NCBI RefSeq assembly: GCF_016860525.1
Contig: NZ_BNEA01000015.1
Coordinates: forward strand, 4,700,001-4,764,000
Direction of reading: 5' to 3'
Origin: Streptomyces rubradiris
Lineage (GTDB): Bacteria; Actinomycetota; Actinomycetes; Streptomycetales; Streptomycetaceae
Length of the DNA stretch: 64,000 nucleotides
The translations under genes were made by a program, and so were the position numbers. Shown piece after piece: positions 51,281 through 61,106 of this stretch. The notes under the pieces are model-generated. The model was not told the origin of the DNA. It saw only the letters and a list, made by a program, of their open reading frames with translations, and ran no database searches. The stretch's first letter is position 1, and the number at the start of each line of letters is the position of its first letter.

Positions 51281-53485
51281 GTGGCTACGTTCCTGTACAA
51301 ACTCGGCCGCCTCGCCTTCCGGCGACGGCACTTCGTCGCCCTGATATGGGTCGCTCTGCTCACCCTCGCCGGGGTGGGCGCCGCCTCCGCGCCGGCCCCC
51401 GGCAACACCTCCTTCTCCATCCCCGGCACCGAGGCCCAGAAGGCCTTCGACCTGCTGGAACAGCGCTTCCCCGGGATGAGCGCCGACGGCGCCACCGCCC
51501 GGGTCGTCTTCAAGGCCCCGAGCGGCGAGAAGATGACGGACGCCGGCAACAAGGCGGCCGTCGAGAAGACCGTCAAGGAACTGGGTGGCGGCCCCGAGGT
51601 CGCCTCCGTCGCCGACCCCTACACCGGGCACGCCGTCAGCAAGAACGGCACCATCGCGTACGCGTCGGTGAAGTACAAGGTCTCCGGCATGGAGCTGGCG
51701 GACACCACCCGCGACGACCTCAAGGAGGCCGCGCAGCACGCGCGGGACGCCGGACTGACCGTCGAGATCGGCGGTGACGCGCTGAACGCGACGCCGGAGA
51801 CCGGCTCCGGCGAGATCATCGGCATCGCGATCGCCGCCGTCGTCCTCGTCATCACCTTCGGCTCGCTGCTCGCCGCCGGCCTGCCGCTGCTGACCGCCAT
51901 CATCGGCGTCGGCATCGGCGTCGCCTCGATCACCGCGCTGGCCTCCGCGCTGGACCTGGGCTCCACCACCTCCACCCTGGCCACGATGATCGGCCTCGCC
52001 GTCGGCATCGACTACGCGCTGTTCATCGTCTCCCGCTACCGAGCCGAACTCGCCGAGGGCCGCGAGCGCGAGGAGGCCGCCGGCCGCGCCGTCGGCACGG
52101 CGGGCTCCGCGGTGGTCTTCGCCGGCCTGACCGTCGTCATCGCCCTGGTCGGCCTGTCCGTCGTCAACATCCCGATGCTGACGAAGATGGGCATCGCGGC
52201 GGCGGGCACGGTCGCCATCGCCGTCCTCATCGCCCTGACGATGATCCCGGCGCTGCTCGGCTACGCCGGCCGCAAGGTCAAGCCGGCCGGCGAGAAGAGC
52301 AAGCTGCTCGGCGGCGGCCGTACGCCGGGGCGGCCCGGCCGCCCCAACATGGGCACCCGCTGGGCCCGGTTCGTGGTGCGCCGCCCGGTCGCCGTGCTGC
52401 TGCTCGGCGTCCTCGGCCTCGGCGCGGCGGCGCTCCCGGTCGCCTCCCTGGAGCTGGGCCTGCCCGACGACGGCTCCCAGCCCGTCTCCACCACCCAGCG
52501 CCGCGCCTACGACCTGCTCTCCGAGGGCTTCGGTCCCGGCTTCAACGGCCCGCTGATGGTCGTGGTCGACGCCAAGGACAGCGCCCGGCCCAAGGAGGCG
52601 TTCGCCGAGGTCGGCGCCGAGATCAAGGGCCTGAAGGACGTCGTCACGGTCACCCCGGCCGCGCCCAACAAGGCCGGCGACACCGCGACGATCACCGTGG
52701 TGCCCAACTCCAAGCCGTCCTCGGTGACCACCGAGGACCTGGTGCACGCCATCCGTGACAAGGGCGCGGAGATCACCCGGGACACCGGCGCCGAGGTGCT
52801 CGTCACCGGTTCCACGGCGATGAACATCGACGTCTCGCAGAAGCTGAACGACGCGCTGCTGCCGTACCTGGCCCTGGTGGTGGGGCTCGCGTTCCTGCTG
52901 CTGATCGTGGTGTTCCGCTCGGTGCTGGTCCCGCTGAAGGCGGCCCTCGGCTTCCTGCTGTCGGTGCTCGCCGCGCTCGGCGCCGTCGTCGCGGTCTTCC
53001 AGTGGGGCTGGCTGTCCGGCCTGATGAACGTCGAGCAGACCGGCCCGGTGATGTCGATGATGCCGATCTTCATGGTGGGCGTCGTCTTCGGCCTCGCGAT
53101 GGACTACGAGGTGTTCCTCGTGACCCGGATGCGGGAGGCGTACGTCCACGGCGAGACGCCCGGCCAGGCCGTGGTGACCGGCTTCAAGCACGGCGCCCGG
53201 GTCGTGTCCGCCGCCGCCGTCATCATGATCGCCGTCTTCTCCGGCTTCATCGGCTCCAGCGAGTCGATGGTCAAGATGATCGGCTTCGGCCTCGCGATCG
53301 CCGTCTTCTTCGACGCGTTCGTCGTCCGCATGGCCATCGTCCCGGCGGTCCTCGCGCTGCTCGGCAAGCGGGCCTGGTGGCTGCCGAAGTGGCTGGACCG
53401 CGCGCTGCCCAACGTGGACGTGGAGGGCGAGGGCCTGCGCACCCACGCCGAGCCGGAGGAGGAGAAGGAACTGGTACGCGCCTGA
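51281..53485 (+). CDS. MMPL/RND-family membrane transporter
   Basis: 734 residues. Two homologous halves, each with one TM helix, an extracellular domain and a five-helix bundle (TM1 ALIWVALLTLAGVGAAS, then ITFGSLLAAGLPLLTAIIGVG and the conserved IGLAVGIDYALFIVSRYR; second half FGLAMDYEVFLVTRMRE). The Asp-Tyr pairs in GIDYALF and AMDYEVF are the proton-relay signature of MmpL and related RND pumps. In actinomycetes they export lipids, siderophores or drugs. GTG 51281 has GGGAG upstream; a hairpin follows at 53509. Confidence 0.95.
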   Translation: MATFLYKLGRLAFRRRHFVALIWVALLTLAGVGAASAPAPGNTSFSIPGTEAQKAFDLLEQRFPGMSADGATARVVFKAPSGEKMTDAGNKAAVEKTVKELGGGPEVASVADPYTGHAVSKNGTIAYASVKYKVSGMELADTTRDDLKEAAQHARDAGLTVEIGGDALNATPETGSGEIIGIAIAAVVLVITFGSLLAAGLPLLTAIIGVGIGVASITALASALDLGSTTSTLATMIGLAVGIDYALFIVSRYRAELAEGREREEAAGRAVGTAGSAVVFAGLTVVIALVGLSVVNIPMLTKMGIAAAGTVAIAVLIALTMIPALLGYAGRKVKPAGEKSKLLGGGRTPGRPGRPNMGTRWARFVVRRPVAVLLLGVLGLGAAALPVASLELGLPDDGSQPVSTTQRRAYDLLSEGFGPGFNGPLMVVVDAKDSARPKEAFAEVGAEIKGLKDVVTVTPAAPNKAGDTATITVVPNSKPSSVTTEDLVHAIRDKGAEITRDTGAEVLVTGSTAMNIDVSQKLNDALLPYLALVVGLAFLLLIVVFRSVLVPLKAALGFLLSVLAALGAVVAVFQWGWLSGLMNVEQTGPVMSMMPIFMVGVVFGLAMDYEVFLVTRMREAYVHGETPGQAVVTGFKHGARVVSAAAVIMIAVFSGFIGSSESMVKMIGFGLAIAVFFDAFVVRMAIVPAVLALLGKRAWWLPKWLDRALPNVDVEGEGLRTHAEPEEEKELVRA

Positions 53486-53508
53486 CGTACCGCTTCCGGC
53501 ACCGGTCG

Positions 53509-53552
53509 GCCGGTGAGGGTGCCCGTGGGGACGGGGACGCACCCTCACCGGC
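53509..53552 (+). terminator. Terminator after the MMPL gene
   Basis: 14-bp perfect arms GCCGGTGAGGGTGC (53509-53522) and GCACCCTCACCGGC (53539-53552) around a 16-nt loop. It lies between the MMPL stop and the convergent lipoprotein stop. Confidence 0.75.
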
Positions 53553-53572
53553 TTCTCGCCGTCCGGGGCCGC

Positions 53573-54001
53573 TCAGGTGCGCCGCAGGCGGAACGTGGGG
53601 CACACTTCGGGGTCGTCGTCCTCGTAGAGGTACATCCGCCGGGAGTCCTTGGCGATCGACAGGCTGTCCAGGGTGTCCTCCTGGAGGAACCGTTCCGGCT
53701 CGGTGAAGGAGAGCCGGACGTGCCCGTACTCGTCGGAGCCGGTCGGCCAGTTGCGCACGGTCACCTTCCCGCCGGTGCCGTCGTCCGACGCCTCAAGGGT
53801 GAGCGTCACGCCCTTGGCGTGGGCTTCCCCCACGTAGGTGCCGGCGAGTTCCCCCGAGGTGGCCGAGACGGCCCGCTTGCCCATGCACGCCTCGACGGCG
53901 GTGGCCGCGGAGGAGCAGCCGGCCAGGGGGGACAGCAGCACCAGGGCGGCGGCGGCCGTCACCAGGCGCGCCCCGCCGCCCGTCAGGGAAACCCGGGTCA
54001 C
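53573..54001 (-). CDS. Putative lipoprotein, unknown function
   Basis: 142 residues. Signal peptide with lipobox LAGC (VTAAAALVLLSPLAGCSSAA; Cys near residue 26). The mature part has GELAGTYVGEAHAKGVTLTLEASDDGTGGKVTVRNWP, a beta-rich pattern, and a Cys in DDPEVCPTFRLRR that could pair with CMGKRAV. GTG 54001 has GGAGGAG at proper spacing; the GTG at 54007 is too close to it. Divergent from the YbaK gene. Exported to the membrane surface; family not recognised. Confidence 0.75.
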   Translation of the reverse strand: MTRVSLTGGGARLVTAAAALVLLSPLAGCSSAATAVEACMGKRAVSATSGELAGTYVGEAHAKGVTLTLEASDDGTGGKVTVRNWPTGSDEYGHVRLSFTEPERFLQEDTLDSLSIAKDSRRMYLYEDDDPEVCPTFRLRRT

Positions 54002-54112
54002 CGTCACTTCTCCTCCGCCGGGATGCGTTATGACGACGGACCGGGGTCCCCTCCGGTTCCGGGGACCGAAACCCGCGTGAGCGGCGGCCGGGTGTGTCGT
54101 AGCGTGCCCCGC

Positions 54113-54625
54113 ATGACGACGACAGACGCCGACACCGAGGAATTCGGAGCCCACCCCCGGTTCGCCGAAGCGCTGCGGGAGCTCGGGCTGGAGGACCTCC
54201 TCGCCCGCACCCGCCGCTTCCCGGAGGCCACCCGGACCGCGGCCGAGGCCGCCGCCGCGATCGGGTGCGGACTGAGCCAGATCTGCAAGTCCCTGGTCTT
54301 CGCCGCCGACGGGGAGCCCGTGCTGGTGCTGATGGACGGGGCCTCGCGGGTGGACGTGGAGCGGGTGCGCGAGGAACTGGGCGCCGGGAAGGTCGGCCGG
54401 GCCGACGCCCGGGTGGTGCGGGAGACCACCGGGTACGCCATCGGCGGGGTGCCGCCCTTCGGGCACCGCACCCGCACCCGGGTCCTCGCCGACCGCGCTC
54501 TGCTGGAGCACGACCTGGTGTGGGCGGCGGCCGGGACGCCCCACACCGTCTTCCCCGTGGCGCCGAAGGACCTGGTGATGCACGCCGGCGCCACCGTCGC
54601 GGACGTACGCGAACGCACCGCCTGA
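54113..54625 (+). CDS. YbaK/EbsC-family aminoacyl-tRNA deacylase
   Basis: 170 residues. Conserved signature: AAAIGCGLSQICKSLVFAADGEPVLVLMDG with the catalytic Lys, TTGYAIGGVPPFGH, and LVWAAAGTPHTVFPVAPKDLV. YbaK-type proteins clear Cys-tRNA(Pro) or similar mischarged tRNAs. ATG start at 54113. It is followed 69 bp later by a small DUF1876 gene on the same strand. Confidence 0.92.
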   Translation: MTTTDADTEEFGAHPRFAEALRELGLEDLLARTRRFPEATRTAAEAAAAIGCGLSQICKSLVFAADGEPVLVLMDGASRVDVERVREELGAGKVGRADARVVRETTGYAIGGVPPFGHRTRTRVLADRALLEHDLVWAAAGTPHTVFPVAPKDLVMHAGATVADVRERTA

Positions 54626-54694
54626 CACCGCCGACATGACGGGGCGGGGGGACAGGGCGCACCCTGGAAGCAGCGATTCTCGGAGGTGGTCGTG

Positions 54695-54973
54695 ATGACG
54701 CACACCCCTGTCGGCTGGCACGTCGAGCTGGAGTTCAAGGAGGAGGACGACCAGCACACGCGCGCGGCGGCCCTGGTACGCCTGCCCGACGGCAGCGAGG
54801 TACGGGCGCACGGCCGGGCCAGCAGGCACCAGGTCGACGCCAACCAGCCCCGGGTCGGCGAGGAGATCGCCGGCGCCCGCGCCCTGAACGACCTGGCCAT
54901 GCAACTGCTGACCAAGGCGCACGAGGAGATCGACTCGGCGTCCGGGCGGACCTCCCACCCGATCCACGTGTGA
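54695..54973 (+). CDS. DUF1876-family protein
   Basis: 92 residues. Typical DUF1876: WHVELEFKEEDDQHTRAAALVRLPDGSEVRAHGRASRHQVDANQPRVGEEIAGARALNDLAMQLL. The family resembles dsRBD-like folds, yet its role is unknown. ATG 54695 follows GGAGG by 8 bp; GTGs at 54686 and 54692 are alternatives. Convergent with the serine hydrolase gene, 34 bp apart. Confidence 0.85.
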   Translation: MTHTPVGWHVELEFKEEDDQHTRAAALVRLPDGSEVRAHGRASRHQVDANQPRVGEEIAGARALNDLAMQLLTKAHEEIDSASGRTSHPIHV

Positions 54974-55007
54974 TCCGCGCCCGGCGTGCGCCGGGCGCGG
55001 TCGTGGC

Positions 55008-56177
55008 TCAGGCGAGCGCCGTGCGGACGGCCCGTACCAGCGCCTGCGCTCTCGGGTCCGCCGTCACGCTCGCGCGGAAGCCGTTGGTGACGTAGCCGAA
55101 GGCGATGCCGGACTCCGGGTCGGCGAAGGCGAGGGCCCCGCCGCGGCCGGGGTGCCCGAAGGAGCCGGGGGACAGCAGCGGGGACGCGGCGCCGTGCAGC
55201 ATGTAGCCGAGGCCGAAGCGGGTGCCGGCCACCAGCACCCGGTCCGGCCCGGCGGACCGCTCGGTACGGGCCAGCTCCATGGTGTCCGGGGTGAACAGGC
55301 GGGTACCGCCGTCCACCTCGCCGATCAGCGCGGCGTAGAAGCGGGCCAGCCCGTCGGCCGTGGCGATGCCGTTGGAGGCGGGCAGGGCGGCGGCGCGGTA
55401 GCCGGGGTCGTTCTCGTCCGGCTGCGGGGTGATCGCGGCGAACGCGCGGCGGGTGAGGGAGTCCGGGTCGGCGTAGGCCTCGGCCACCGCGCGCTTGGGA
55501 CGGGTCTTCAGACCGCCCGCCGTCTCGGGCGTCGCCGCCGGGCCGACCCGGCCGGCGCGGGCCCGCTCCGCCTCCGGCAGCCCGAGCCACAGGTCGGCAC
55601 CGGCCGGCCCGGCGATCTCCTCGGACATCCACTCGCCCACCGGGCGGCCGGTGATCCGGCGCAGCAGTTCGCCGGTGAGCCAGCTGTAGGTCTGGGCGTG
55701 GTAGCCGTGGTCGGTGCCCGGCTCCCACACCGGCGCCTGGGCGGCCACGGCCGCGGCGCCGAGGTCGGGGTCGGCGGCCTCGGCGGGGGACAGCGGGCGG
55801 TCCAGGACGGGTACGCCCGCCCGGTGCGCGAGCAGGTGCCACACCCGCGCCCGCTCCTTGCCGGCCGCCTTGAACTCCGGCCAGTACGTGCCGACGGGGG
55901 CGTCCAGGTCCAGTTCGCCGCGCTGGTGCAGGAGCAGCAGGCCGGCGGCGGCCACGCCCTTGGTGGCCGAGCGCACGATCTGCGCGGTGCCGGGCTCCCA
56001 GGGCGCCGTACCGTCGATGTCCCGGGTGCCTGCCCACAGGTTCACCACCCGGTGCCCGTCCCGGTAGACCGCGACGGCCGCGCCGCGCTCGCCGAGCCGT
56101 GCGAAGTTCCCGGCGAACGCCTCCCTGACCGGCTCGAAGCCCTCGGCCACTGTGCCGTTCACGTCCACGTCCGCCAT
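55008..56177 (-). CDS. Beta-lactamase-fold serine hydrolase (EstB/family VIII esterase-like)
   Basis: 389 residues. Ser70-x-x-Lys73 in IVRSATKGVAAAGL, second motif Tyr in YHAQTYSWLTGELL and third motif near FGHPGRGGALAFAD. It has the AmpC-like fold of class C beta-lactamases and family VIII esterases, with no signal peptide, so a cytoplasmic esterase or amidase is likely. Its start lies 114 bp past the stop of the transporter ATPase on the same strand. Confidence 0.9.
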   Translation of the reverse strand: MADVDVNGTVAEGFEPVREAFAGNFARLGERGAAVAVYRDGHRVVNLWAGTRDIDGTAPWEPGTAQIVRSATKGVAAAGLLLLHQRGELDLDAPVGTYWPEFKAAGKERARVWHLLAHRAGVPVLDRPLSPAEAADPDLGAAAVAAQAPVWEPGTDHGYHAQTYSWLTGELLRRITGRPVGEWMSEEIAGPAGADLWLGLPEAERARAGRVGPAATPETAGGLKTRPKRAVAEAYADPDSLTRRAFAAITPQPDENDPGYRAAALPASNGIATADGLARFYAALIGEVDGGTRLFTPDTMELARTERSAGPDRVLVAGTRFGLGYMLHGAASPLLSPGSFGHPGRGGALAFADPESGIAFGYVTNGFRASVTADPRAQALVRAVRTALA

Positions 56178-56291
56178 CCCTTCCCGATCGCCTGCGACAG
56201 TGGGTGCAACAGGGCACGCACGCCTGCGATTCCTCGGTGGAACCGGCCCAGCGGAATCGTTACATCGACGTTGCCGGGGTGGGGCGGGGCG

Positions 56292-57037
<746 letters not shown>

Positions 57038-57041
<4 letters not shown>

Positions 57042-57799
57042 AGGAACCATCCCAGCAGACAGACGACGAGGGCGGCGCAGGGGAGGGCGAGCGCGTGCCG
57101 CCACTGGGCGCCGGAGGCGGTCACCTCGTCGATGACCGGCATCGATCCGGCGTAGCCCCGGCTCACCATGGCCAGGTGGACCCGCTCCCCGCGTTCGTAG
57201 GAGCGGATGAACAGCGCGCCGGCTGACTTGGCGAGCACGCCCCAGTGCCGCACGCCCTTCGCCTCGAAGCCGCGCGACTCCCGGGCGATCCGCATCCGGC
57301 GCATCTCGTCGGTGATGACGTCGCCGTAGCGGATCATGAAGGAGGCGATCTGCACGAGCAGCGGCGGCAGCTTCAGCCGTTGCAGGCCGAGCAGGAGTTC
57401 ACGCAGCTCGGTGGTGGCGGCCAGCAGTACGGAGGCGGCGACGCCGAGGGTGCCCTTGGCGAGCACGTTCCAGGCGCCCCACAGCCCGTTCACGCTGAGC
57501 GAGAGCCCGAGGACGTGCACCCGCTCGCCCTCCGCGACGAACGGCATGAGCACCGCGAACGCCACGAACGGCACCTCGATCAGCAGCCGCCGCAGCAGGA
57601 AACCGGCGGGCACGCGCGCGTGGTACGCGACGGACGCGAGCAGCACGGCGTACGCCGCGAACGCCCACATCGCCTCGCGCGGGGTCGACACCACGACCAC
57701 CACGAACAGGAACGTGGCGGCCAGCTTGGTGTGCGGCGGCAGCCCGTGCACGGGCGAGTGCCCCTGCCGGTACAGCCGGTGCGCGTGTCCCGCTCCCAC
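57038..57799 (-). CDS. cbiQ: ECF transporter transmembrane subunit (CbiQ/NikQ)
   Basis: 253 residues with five to six TM helices and the coupling-helix pattern RESRGFEAKGVRHW (A-R-G motif) and VSRGYAGSMP that contacts the ATPase. The N terminus HRLYRQGHSPVHGLPPHTKL is the conserved start of the T subunit. Overlaps cbiO by 4 bp and begins one base after the cbiM stop codon, so the three genes are one unit. Confidence 0.93.
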
Positions 57800-57800
57800 C

Positions 57801-58856
57801 TCAGACGCTCGTGTTCACCGGGGAGGCGTCGTCACTGCGCCGCCTGCGCAGCGCCCAGAACACCGCGCTGCCCGCGACGACGGTGACGCCGACGCCGATG
57901 ACGCCCGCGAGACCGCCGGACAGCCGGGCGTTGGAGATGTCCTTCACGCCGTAGTCGGCCAGCGGCGAGTCGGCCGTGGCGTGCTCCTCCTCCTTCTTGT
58001 CGATCCCCTTGTCGTGCGCGACCTTCTCCAGGCCGTCGGGGTTGGCGGAGGCGTAGAAGCTGACGAAGCCGGCCAGGACCAGGGAGGTGACCAGGCCGGT
58101 CACCCACAGCGTGCGCCGCGAGGTGCGGGCCGCGGCGGGCGCCGGGGTGACGGGCTCGGCCGCGGGGGCGTCCACCAGGGCGCCGTTCACCCGCAGCTGG
58201 AGCCGCTGGCGCAGGCCGCGCGCGCCGTGCACCAGGTCGGGGCGGACGGCGATGACGGCGCCGACCGTGAGCGCGGTGATGACCGCCTCGCCGATGCCGA
58301 TGAGGACGTGGACGCCGATCATCGCGGTGGCGACCTTGCCGATGGGGACGTCCGTGGTGCCGCCGACCGCGTAGATCAGGGTGAAGGCGACGGCGGCCGC
58401 GGGCACGGAGACCAGCGCGGCGACGAAGGACGCCACGGTCACCGAGCGCCGCTTGCGGGGCAGCACGGCGAGCAGGCCGCGGAAGACGGCGTACGACACG
58501 ACGGTGGTGACGAGCGCCATGTCGGTGATGTTCACGCCGAGCGCGGTCAGCCCGCCGTCGGCGAACAGCACGCCCTGCATCAGCAGCACCACGGACACGC
58601 ACAGCACGGCCGTGTACGGTCCGACGAGTATCGCCGCCAGGGCACCGCCGAGGAGGTGTCCGCTGGTTCCGGCGGCGACGGGGAAGTTGAGCATCTGTAC
58701 GGCGAAGATGAACGCGGCGACCAGACCGGCCAGCGGTGCGGTGCGCTCGTCCAGCTCGCGGCGGGCACCGCGCAGGCTCACCGCGAGGGCGCCCGCGGCG
58801 ACCACTCCGGTGACCGCGGAGGTCGGGGCGTCTATGAATCCGTCAGGTACGTGCAC
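57801..58856 (-). CDS. cbiM: Ni/Co ECF transporter substrate-binding subunit (CbiM) fused to PDGLE domain
   Basis: 351 residues. MHVPDGFI at the extreme N terminus holds the Met-His metal ligands; the S component spans about 1-200 with six TM helices (NFPVAAGTSGHLLGGALAAILVGPY). A linker leads to a C-terminal PDGLE domain (CbiN-like; ANPDGLEKVAHD) and final TM helix. GTG start at 58856. A Nur-like box and a TAAAAT -10 just upstream suggest nickel-responsive control and a nearly leaderless mRNA. No cobalamin riboswitch is visible in the short upstream gap. Confidence 0.93.
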   Translation of the reverse strand: MHVPDGFIDAPTSAVTGVVAAGALAVSLRGARRELDERTAPLAGLVAAFIFAVQMLNFPVAAGTSGHLLGGALAAILVGPYTAVLCVSVVLLMQGVLFADGGLTALGVNITDMALVTTVVSYAVFRGLLAVLPRKRRSVTVASFVAALVSVPAAAVAFTLIYAVGGTTDVPIGKVATAMIGVHVLIGIGEAVITALTVGAVIAVRPDLVHGARGLRQRLQLRVNGALVDAPAAEPVTPAPAAARTSRRTLWVTGLVTSLVLAGFVSFYASANPDGLEKVAHDKGIDKKEEEHATADSPLADYGVKDISNARLSGGLAGVIGVGVTVVAGSAVFWALRRRRSDDASPVNTSV

Positions 58857-58862
58857 CCGACG

Positions 58863-58893
58863 ATTTTAGGCCCTTGTTGCGAACCCCTCGCAA
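58863..58893 (-). promoter_or_regulatory. Nur-like box and promoter of the cbiM operon
   Basis: TTGCGA (58877-58882) and TCGCAA (58888-58893) form an inverted repeat with 5-bp spacer, matching TTGC-N9-GCAA of Streptomyces Nur (nickel-dependent Fur-type) boxes. On the minus strand the second arm could act as -35 and TAAAAT (58868-58863) as -10, 19 bp apart, so a bound repressor would cover the promoter. The transcript would start at or near the GTG. Confidence 0.6.
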
Positions 58894-59004
58894 GAGAGAC
58901 AAAGTCTCGTCTCCCACCGGGGCGCGAACCGGAAAATGTGCCACTCTGGATGGAAGCGGAAGAACAGCTTTCACATAGGTCACCGTGCGTGAAAGGGCGG
59001 TCCG

Positions 59005-59343
59005 ATGTCTGTGGTCGAACAGTACGCACGCGCTCACATCGTCACGGACGAGGAGGGCCCGGGGGCCGTGCCCGTCGTGCTGCGCTACGACCCCGACCGC
59101 GATCCCCGCTCCGTCCGCATCGGACTGCCCGGGCCGCACGAGTGGACCTTCTCCCGGGCGCTGCTCGAACGGGGACTGCGCGCGCCGGCCGGGACCGGCG
59201 ACGTGCGGGTGTGGCCCTGCGGGCGGGTCCAGGCCGTCGTGGAGTTCCACACCGGCCACGGCGTGGAAGTCGTGCAGTTCGACTCCAAGACCCTGCTGCG
59301 GTTCCTGCGCCGCACCTACACCGCCGAGCCGGTCCGCGGCTGA
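59005..59343 (+). CDS. ssgE: SsgA-like sporulation/cell division protein, SsgE type
   Basis: 112 residues, all SALP landmarks present: VPVVLRYDPDRDPRSVRIGL, HEWTFSRALLERGLRAPAGTGDVRVWPCG and the C-terminal LLRFLRRTYTA. SALPs are confined to sporulating actinomycetes and steer septum formation and spore-wall events. Position next to two PBPs and the cbi genes agrees with S. coelicolor ssgE (SCO3158). It is a short member (130-145 is usual). AAGGGCGG precedes the ATG. Its stop directly abuts the convergent PBP stop. Confidence 0.9.
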   Translation: MSVVEQYARAHIVTDEEGPGAVPVVLRYDPDRDPRSVRIGLPGPHEWTFSRALLERGLRAPAGTGDVRVWPCGRVQAVVEFHTGHGVEVVQFDSKTLLRFLRRTYTAEPVRG

Positions 59344-61011
59344 TCAGCCGCCGAGCTTCAGCAGCGACGCCACGATGGGACCGGCCGTGTCGCCGCCGTG
59401 GCCGCCCGCCTGGACCACGCCCGCGGCGGCGAGGTCGCCCCGGTAGGCGGTGAACCAGCCGTTCGGCTTCTTCTGGCCGTCCACCTCCGCCGAGCCGGTC
59501 TTCGCGCCGTAGTCCGGGCCGAGCCCCGCCATCGCCTCCGCCGCGGTGCCGGAGGCGGCCGTGTACCGCATCAGCTCGCGCAGCTGGGAGAGGGTCTTCG
59601 GGGACAGGGTGCGCGCGGCGGTGGCCAGCGTCCGGTGGTCGACGGACGGGGCGACCAGGTACGGCTGGTGGAAGGAGCCCGCCTTCACGGTGGCCGCGAC
59701 CGACGCCATGTTCAGCGGGTTCATCCGCACTCCGCCCTGCCCGATCAGCTCGGCCGCCATCTGCGCCGCCGACTGCACCGGCACCGAGCCGTCGACGCTG
59801 GGCACGCCGATCGCCCAGTTGTTCATCGACAGCCCGAACACCTGCTGGGCCTGCCGGGTCAGGTCGTCGTTGTCCAGCTTCTTCGCCTGGCTGATGAAGG
59901 CGGTGTTGCAGGAGCGGGCGAAGCTCGCCTTGAACGTGCCGCCCTTGATCTCGAAGTCGTCGTCGTTGTGGAACTTCCAGCCGCCGTAGGTGAACGTCTT
60001 CGGGCAGGGGTGCTGCTTGTCCGCCGAGGCCAGGCCCTTGTCGATGAGCAGCGAGGCCGTGATGACCTTCATCGTGGAGCCGGGTGCCAGGGAGCCCTGG
60101 AAGGCGGTGTTGAAGCCGTGCCCGCTGTTGGCGACCGCGAGGATCTCGCCGGTGGAGGGCCGCAGCACGACCACCGAGGCCTTCGCCCGCTTGTCCACCT
60201 GCCGCTCGGCCGCCGCCTGGAGCGCCGGGCTGAGCGTCGTTCGCACCGTGCCCGGGGTGCCCTCGCTCAGCTCCGCCAGCGTCTTGTCGGACAGCTTGGC
60301 GGCCTTGGACTCCTCGCCGCGCACCACGCGCAGCTCGACGCCCGCCTGGCCGCCGGCGGTCTTGCCGTACTTCTCCCGCAGCCCGTCCAGCACCGTGCCC
60401 AGCGACGGGTACCGGGCGGCGGTGATCTCACCGCCGTCGCGGTCCAGCGCCTTGACCGGCGGGGTGCCGGAGGCGCCGGTCACCAGCCGGTCGCCGTCCC
60501 TGAGGTCCGGGTGGACGACGGCCGCGTGCCAGTCGACCCGCGGCTCGCCGTCACCCGGGCGGCGCACGACGGTGAGCGAGCTGCCGTAGGCCAGCGGCTT
60601 GCTGATGCCCTTGTAGGCCACGGTGGCGCGGACATCGAAGGGCACCGTGCCGCCCTTGGCCGCCTTGGGGGTGAGGGTGACGTCCTTCAGGTGGGCGTCC
60701 TTGGTGTAGCCGGTGAGCAGCGGGGCCGCCGCCGCGGGGTCGTCGGTGGCGGCGGCGGCCTCGGCGGCCTTGCCGTGCTGCCAGGCGGTGAGGAAGCGGG
60801 TGGTGGCCGTGCGGACCTCGGCGGCGGTGAGCGGGCCGGTCTTCACGCTCTTGTGGCGGGCCGTGGCGGCGGTGCCCTCGTCGGCCGCGGCCCCGCCGTC
60901 GTAGAGCGCGTAGAGGCCGACCCCGGCGCCGCCGACGACCACGGCGAGCATCCCGCCGAGCACGGCGGGCCGGGTCTTCCGCCGCTCGGCGACGCGCCTT
61001 CTCTTGCCCAC
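59344..61011 (-). CDS. Penicillin-binding protein (class B type, MecA-like N domain)
   Basis: 555 residues. N-terminal TM helix (RPAVLGGMLAVVVGGAGVGLYALYDGG), NTF2-like MecA_N domain (about 55-160), PBP dimerisation domain (about 165-250) and transpeptidase domain: SxxK is Ser312-Lys315 in GSTMKV, SxN in ARSCNTAFIS and KTG in GAKTGSAEV. It crosslinks peptidoglycan outside the membrane and is a beta-lactam target. Its paralogue lies 95 bp upstream on the same strand; the convergent ssgE abuts its stop. Confidence 0.94.
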   Translation of the reverse strand: MGKRRRVAERRKTRPAVLGGMLAVVVGGAGVGLYALYDGGAAADEGTAATARHKSVKTGPLTAAEVRTATTRFLTAWQHGKAAEAAAATDDPAAAAPLLTGYTKDAHLKDVTLTPKAAKGGTVPFDVRATVAYKGISKPLAYGSSLTVVRRPGDGEPRVDWHAAVVHPDLRDGDRLVTGASGTPPVKALDRDGGEITAARYPSLGTVLDGLREKYGKTAGGQAGVELRVVRGEESKAAKLSDKTLAELSEGTPGTVRTTLSPALQAAAERQVDKRAKASVVVLRPSTGEILAVANSGHGFNTAFQGSLAPGSTMKVITASLLIDKGLASADKQHPCPKTFTYGGWKFHNDDDFEIKGGTFKASFARSCNTAFISQAKKLDNDDLTRQAQQVFGLSMNNWAIGVPSVDGSVPVQSAAQMAAELIGQGGVRMNPLNMASVAATVKAGSFHQPYLVAPSVDHRTLATAARTLSPKTLSQLRELMRYTAASGTAAEAMAGLGPDYGAKTGSAEVDGQKKPNGWFTAYRGDLAAAGVVQAGGHGGDTAGPIVASLLKLGG

Positions 61012-61106
61012 AGCCTCAGTTCCTCCGCGCGCTTCCCAGGCTCTCCTAAGCCCTCACACTCCCAACGACGGCTTTCACCTTACGGTCCCCGTCTTCACGG
61101 GTGATC

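Noticed and set aside
58857..59004. Cobalamin riboswitch before cbiM
   Set aside because: The gap is only 148 bp, the probable promoter lies within 10 bp of the start codon, and I see no B12-box-like conserved core. A Nur-like box fits better.
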